Below are positions 52,707 to 54,895 of a DNA stretch of 54,895 bases, in pieces (position 1 is the stretch's first letter; each line of letters begins with the position of its first letter). A program made the translations under genes and the position numbers. Origin of the DNA: Thermomicrobiales bacterium (GTDB lineage Bacteria > Chloroflexota > Chloroflexia > Thermomicrobiales > CFX8); assembly GCA_023954495.1 (NCBI GenBank), contig JAMLIA010000016.1:1-54895 (forward strand), written 5' to 3'. Below the pieces are notes generated by a model, which saw nothing but the letters and a program-made list of their open reading frames with translations, had not been told where the DNA came from and made no database searches.

Positions 52707-54292
52707 TGCTCCTCCGTCGCGGCGCGCAGAATGATTTGATCGACCACGAGCTCGACAGGTGCCAGATCGTCGGTAAAGACGCGGTCCTCGCCTGACCACT
52801 CGCGGATGTTGCCAGTGTTCAGCGCGATGTCCCCGACCTGCCGAATCAACGAATCCTCAGGGATACCGGCGATATTCGCTGCAAAGTTCTCGATGTCGGT
52901 CGGCTGCATCGTGGCGATCACCATACTATTGGTGAAGCGATCAACATCAATGATGTAAACGTTCGGGAAGACAGCGGCCATTGTCGATGCCATCACATCG
53001 ACCAAACGGAAGTCGGTCGATGTTCGGCCGGCGTTCAGCACAACCACGCCATCATCCGTGAGATGATCGCGCGCCGACTCGAAGAACTCTTTAGTCGTGA
53101 GATGGAATGGAATGTACGGCTGGCGATAGGCATCAATACCGATGACGTCGTACTTCTTGCCGCTCCGACTGAGATAGTAGCGACCGTCGTCAACGATGAC
53201 ATTGAGGTTCGGCTCATTCATGTTGAAGTACTCGCGCCCTATGTCAACGATTTCGCCGTCGATCTCGACGCCGTCAATCGGGATCGGCCCGTATGCCTCG
53301 GTGAACTGCTGCGCGACCGTGCCTGCAGCCAGCCCGATGAGCAAGAGACTCTGCACATCCTCCGGCGACTGATCGACGTTGAAGTATGGGCCGACCATAA
53401 AGTAATCCCACGGCCCGCCGGTAAGTTGTTGATCCGGCGAATAGATCGAGTGTGTAGCGTGGCCCTCGTTGAGCGCCAGACGGATCTCGTTACGATAGGA
53501 GATCACCTGAACGTAGTTGTACGGCGTCTCCGCCTCGTGGATGACCGTGCCATACTCGGGTGGCCGAATGAGTCCGGATGGCTGGAAGATCGGTGCCATT
53601 GCCACAACGACAAGCATCGCAATAGCGAGCGACAGCTCACGAACGGCGGGAATGGCAAGCAGTGCCAGCACCGACGGAATCAGAATCGCGAGCGACAGGA
53701 TGAGGAAATTCGTCCGCGTCCCGAACATGGGAATCAGCACGAACGTCGGCAGAAAGCTGCCGATGATCGAACCGACCGTCGATAGCGCATAGAGCGATCC
53801 TGCTGTGTTGCCGGCTGCTGAGACGTCGGCCAGACGCAGCCGCACCGCAAACGGTGAGATGCAGCCGAGCAGCGTAATTGGAACGGCAAAGAGCAGCATT
53901 GTGCCGAGCAGAGATCCGTAGAACGCTCCGACCGACACGTTGTCGAACGCCGAGAGCGAAATCTCCAGGATCGGGCGCGACAGCAACGGGATGAACGCGA
54001 CGCTGAAGCCGGCAATCGCTGTGAGCGCGAACAACAGCTCGGGATCAGGATGGCGGTCTGCGAGCCGTCCGCCGATGAAATACCCCAGCGTCAGATAGAG
54101 GAGTGTCAGGCCGATCAGGTTCGCCCAGATGAACGTCGAAGAACCGAAGTATGGGCCGACCAGCCGCGACGCGCTCGTCTCAACCGCGATACTGCAAACG
54201 CCACCAAAGAAGACGATGGCCGAGAGTGCCACGCCGCGCGGGTTCAGCCAGGCCGATCGCCCGCGCGACGCTGAAATGGTAGTTGCAACCAC
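52703..54292 (-). CDS. Fused membrane transporter-like / spermidine synthase-like protein
   Basis: The 529-residue product has an N-terminal membrane part with about seven to eight helices (residues 20-235). It includes FFGGVCSIAVETSASRLVGP and GCISPFAVRLRLADVSAAGN, typical of fused MFS/spermidine-synthase proteins. The C-terminal spermidine-synthase-like methyltransferase fold (about 260-500) has LLIGLAAGTVAQQFTEAYG, IDGVEIDGEIVDIGREYF and VIVDDGRYYLSRSGKKYDVI. The polyamine-binding acidic residues are only partly recognisable, so true spermidine synthesis is not assured. The GTG start at 54292 is 3 bases from the stop of the TPP enzyme. Confidence 0.87.
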   Translation of the reverse strand: MVATTISASRGRSAWLNPRGVALSAIVFFGGVCSIAVETSASRLVGPYFGSSTFIWANLIGLTLLYLTLGYFIGGRLADRHPDPELLFALTAIAGFSVAFIPLLSRPILEISLSAFDNVSVGAFYGSLLGTMLLFAVPITLLGCISPFAVRLRLADVSAAGNTAGSLYALSTVGSIIGSFLPTFVLIPMFGTRTNFLILSLAILIPSVLALLAIPAVRELSLAIAMLVVVAMAPIFQPSGLIRPPEYGTVIHEAETPYNYVQVISYRNEIRLALNEGHATHSIYSPDQQLTGGPWDYFMVGPYFNVDQSPEDVQSLLLIGLAAGTVAQQFTEAYGPIPIDGVEIDGEIVDIGREYFNMNEPNLNVIVDDGRYYLSRSGKKYDVIGIDAYRQPYIPFHLTTKEFFESARDHLTDDGVVVLNAGRTSTDFRLVDVMASTMAAVFPNVYIIDVDRFTNSMVIATMQPTDIENFAANIAGIPEDSLIRQVGDIALNTGNIREWSGEDRVFTDDLAPVELVVDQIILRAATEEQ

Positions 54293-54295
54293 TCG

Positions 54296-54895
54296 TTAGT
54301 ACGTTTCCAGCTGAATCGGAACGTCGATCAGAACTGGCATTGTCGACGATTTCGCACGCTCAAGCGCCTCGGTCAATTCCGCAGGCGAGTTCACGCGTAC
54401 GCCTTCGATACCATAAGCGTCAGCCAGCTTGACGTAATCAGGATTTACCAGATCAACCGCAACATAGCGACCTGGGTAGGTGCGCTTCTGCGCGGCCTTA
54501 ACTGCCGTGTGGGTGGCGTCGTTGAAGATCACCATCGTGATCGGGATACGATGATGGACGGCTGCACCGATCTCCTCCATGGTGAACTGGAAGCCACCGT
54601 CTCCAGTCATTGACACGACCTGCGCATCCGGGAGGGCAACCTTCGCACCGATCGCAGTCGGCATCGCAGAGCCGAGCGTGCCGAAGCCGCGCGGGAATGT
54701 GTAGGTCCGTGGCTCAAACACCGGGAAGTAGCGCACGCCCTCGTAGGCCATCATCGTCATGTCGTTGCAGAGGACAGCGTCGCGATCCATGCCGGCGCGC
54801 AGAGCATCAAGGTACTCGACGTAACCGGCGGTGCGAGCATCTGTCGGCTCCTGAAGACGATCGCGCACGGCAGCAACCGCGCTGGTCTCCCAGCG
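54296..54895 (-). CDS. Thiamine-pyrophosphate enzyme, C-terminal part (acetolactate synthase-like; partial)
   Basis: About 199 residues from the window end to the TAG. The TPP/magnesium motif is MTGDGGFQFTMEEIGAAV with the second metal ligand in VIFNDATHT, in the usual GDG-to-N spacing. The upstream PRGFGTLGSAMPTAIGAKVA also fits the acetolactate synthase/benzoylformate decarboxylase superfamily. The frame is still open at base 54895, so about two thirds of the protein lies outside. The lack of a nearby ilvN or ilvC means the specific substrate is unresolved. It is the first visible gene of the minus-strand operon ending at 49909. Confidence 0.88.
   Translation of the reverse strand, partial: RWETSAVAAVRDRLQEPTDARTAGYVEYLDALRAGMDRDAVLCNDMTMMAYEGVRYFPVFEPRTYTFPRGFGTLGSAMPTAIGAKVALPDAQVVSMTGDGGFQFTMEEIGAAVHHRIPITMVIFNDATHTAVKAAQKRTYPGRYVAVDLVNPDYVKLADAYGIEGVRVNSPAELTEALERAKSSTMPVLIDVPIQLETY

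Overview
The window is 54.9 kb of high-GC bacterial DNA (roughly 60 % by eye), densely packed and almost entirely core chromosome. GTG and TTG starts are frequent, many genes overlap by 4 bases (ATGA or GTGA), and several sigma-70 -10 boxes read TATACT. The gene set (gap-pgk-tpiA-secG, lepB, sigA, an actinobacterial-like ECF sigma/zinc anti-sigma pair, HoxF-like NuoEF, a two-piece acyl-CoA mutase, MurE with a non-canonical amino-acid motif) suggests a Gram-positive-like lineage. My best guess is Chloroflexota, class Thermomicrobia (Sphaerobacter relatives). That is an inference from protein resemblance, not from a marker search. I see no prophage, insertion sequence or CRISPR array.

Layout. 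1-4.8 kb: lower glycolysis (gap, partial; pgk; tpiA), secG, tatA, signal peptidase I and a bifunctional-nuclease-domain protein. 4.8-8.5 kb: a SigR/RsrA-like redox sigma and anti-sigma pair with a matching promoter just upstream, a DUF1992 protein, and an isolated nuoE-nuoF pair. 8.5-13 kb: EamA transporter, ornithine cyclodeaminase-family enzyme, RecQ, tRNA-Asn. 13-19.5 kb: ROK protein, a 38-codon ORF, a large unrecognised protein, a HEAT-repeat protein, MurE, and a frameshifted beta-propeller lipoprotein. 19.5-25.7 kb: a minus-strand operon lepA-mazG-aspS, then rpsT and holA. 25.9-31.7 kb: a 2-hydroxyacid dehydrogenase, fabF, rpoD, and ruvC-tlyA-larB.

31.9-36 kb, minus strand: a B12-dependent acyl-CoA mutase locus. 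The large subunit carries the Phe/Gln substrate pair of isobutyryl-CoA mutase rather than the Tyr/Arg pair of methylmalonyl-CoA mutase. It lies downstream of a 3-hydroxybutyryl-CoA dehydrogenase and upstream of a MeaB-type GTPase split by a frameshift. The set fits isobutyryl-CoA to butyryl-CoA conversion feeding C4 acyl-CoA metabolism. 36-45.5 kb: pth, a TatA/B protein, a methyltransferase, tgt, a FecR-domain membrane protein, UDP-glucose dehydrogenase, and the overlapping run acpS-nnr-CBS-alr. 45.5-50 kb: a helix-turn-helix regulator divergent from a two-gene heterodimeric ABC exporter, with dyad sequences between them. 50-54.9 kb: a minus-strand operon (TPP enzyme, fused membrane/spermidine-synthase protein, pgeF, yggS, MBL hydrolase, GNAT).

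The observations most worth a second look are the isobutyryl-CoA mutase signature, the candidate self-regulated ECF promoter with conserved zinc ligands, the unrecognised 546-residue protein and its neighbours, two apparent single-base frameshifts, the predicted non-discriminating AspRS, the MurE motif change, and four convergent gene pairs whose stop codons overlap.
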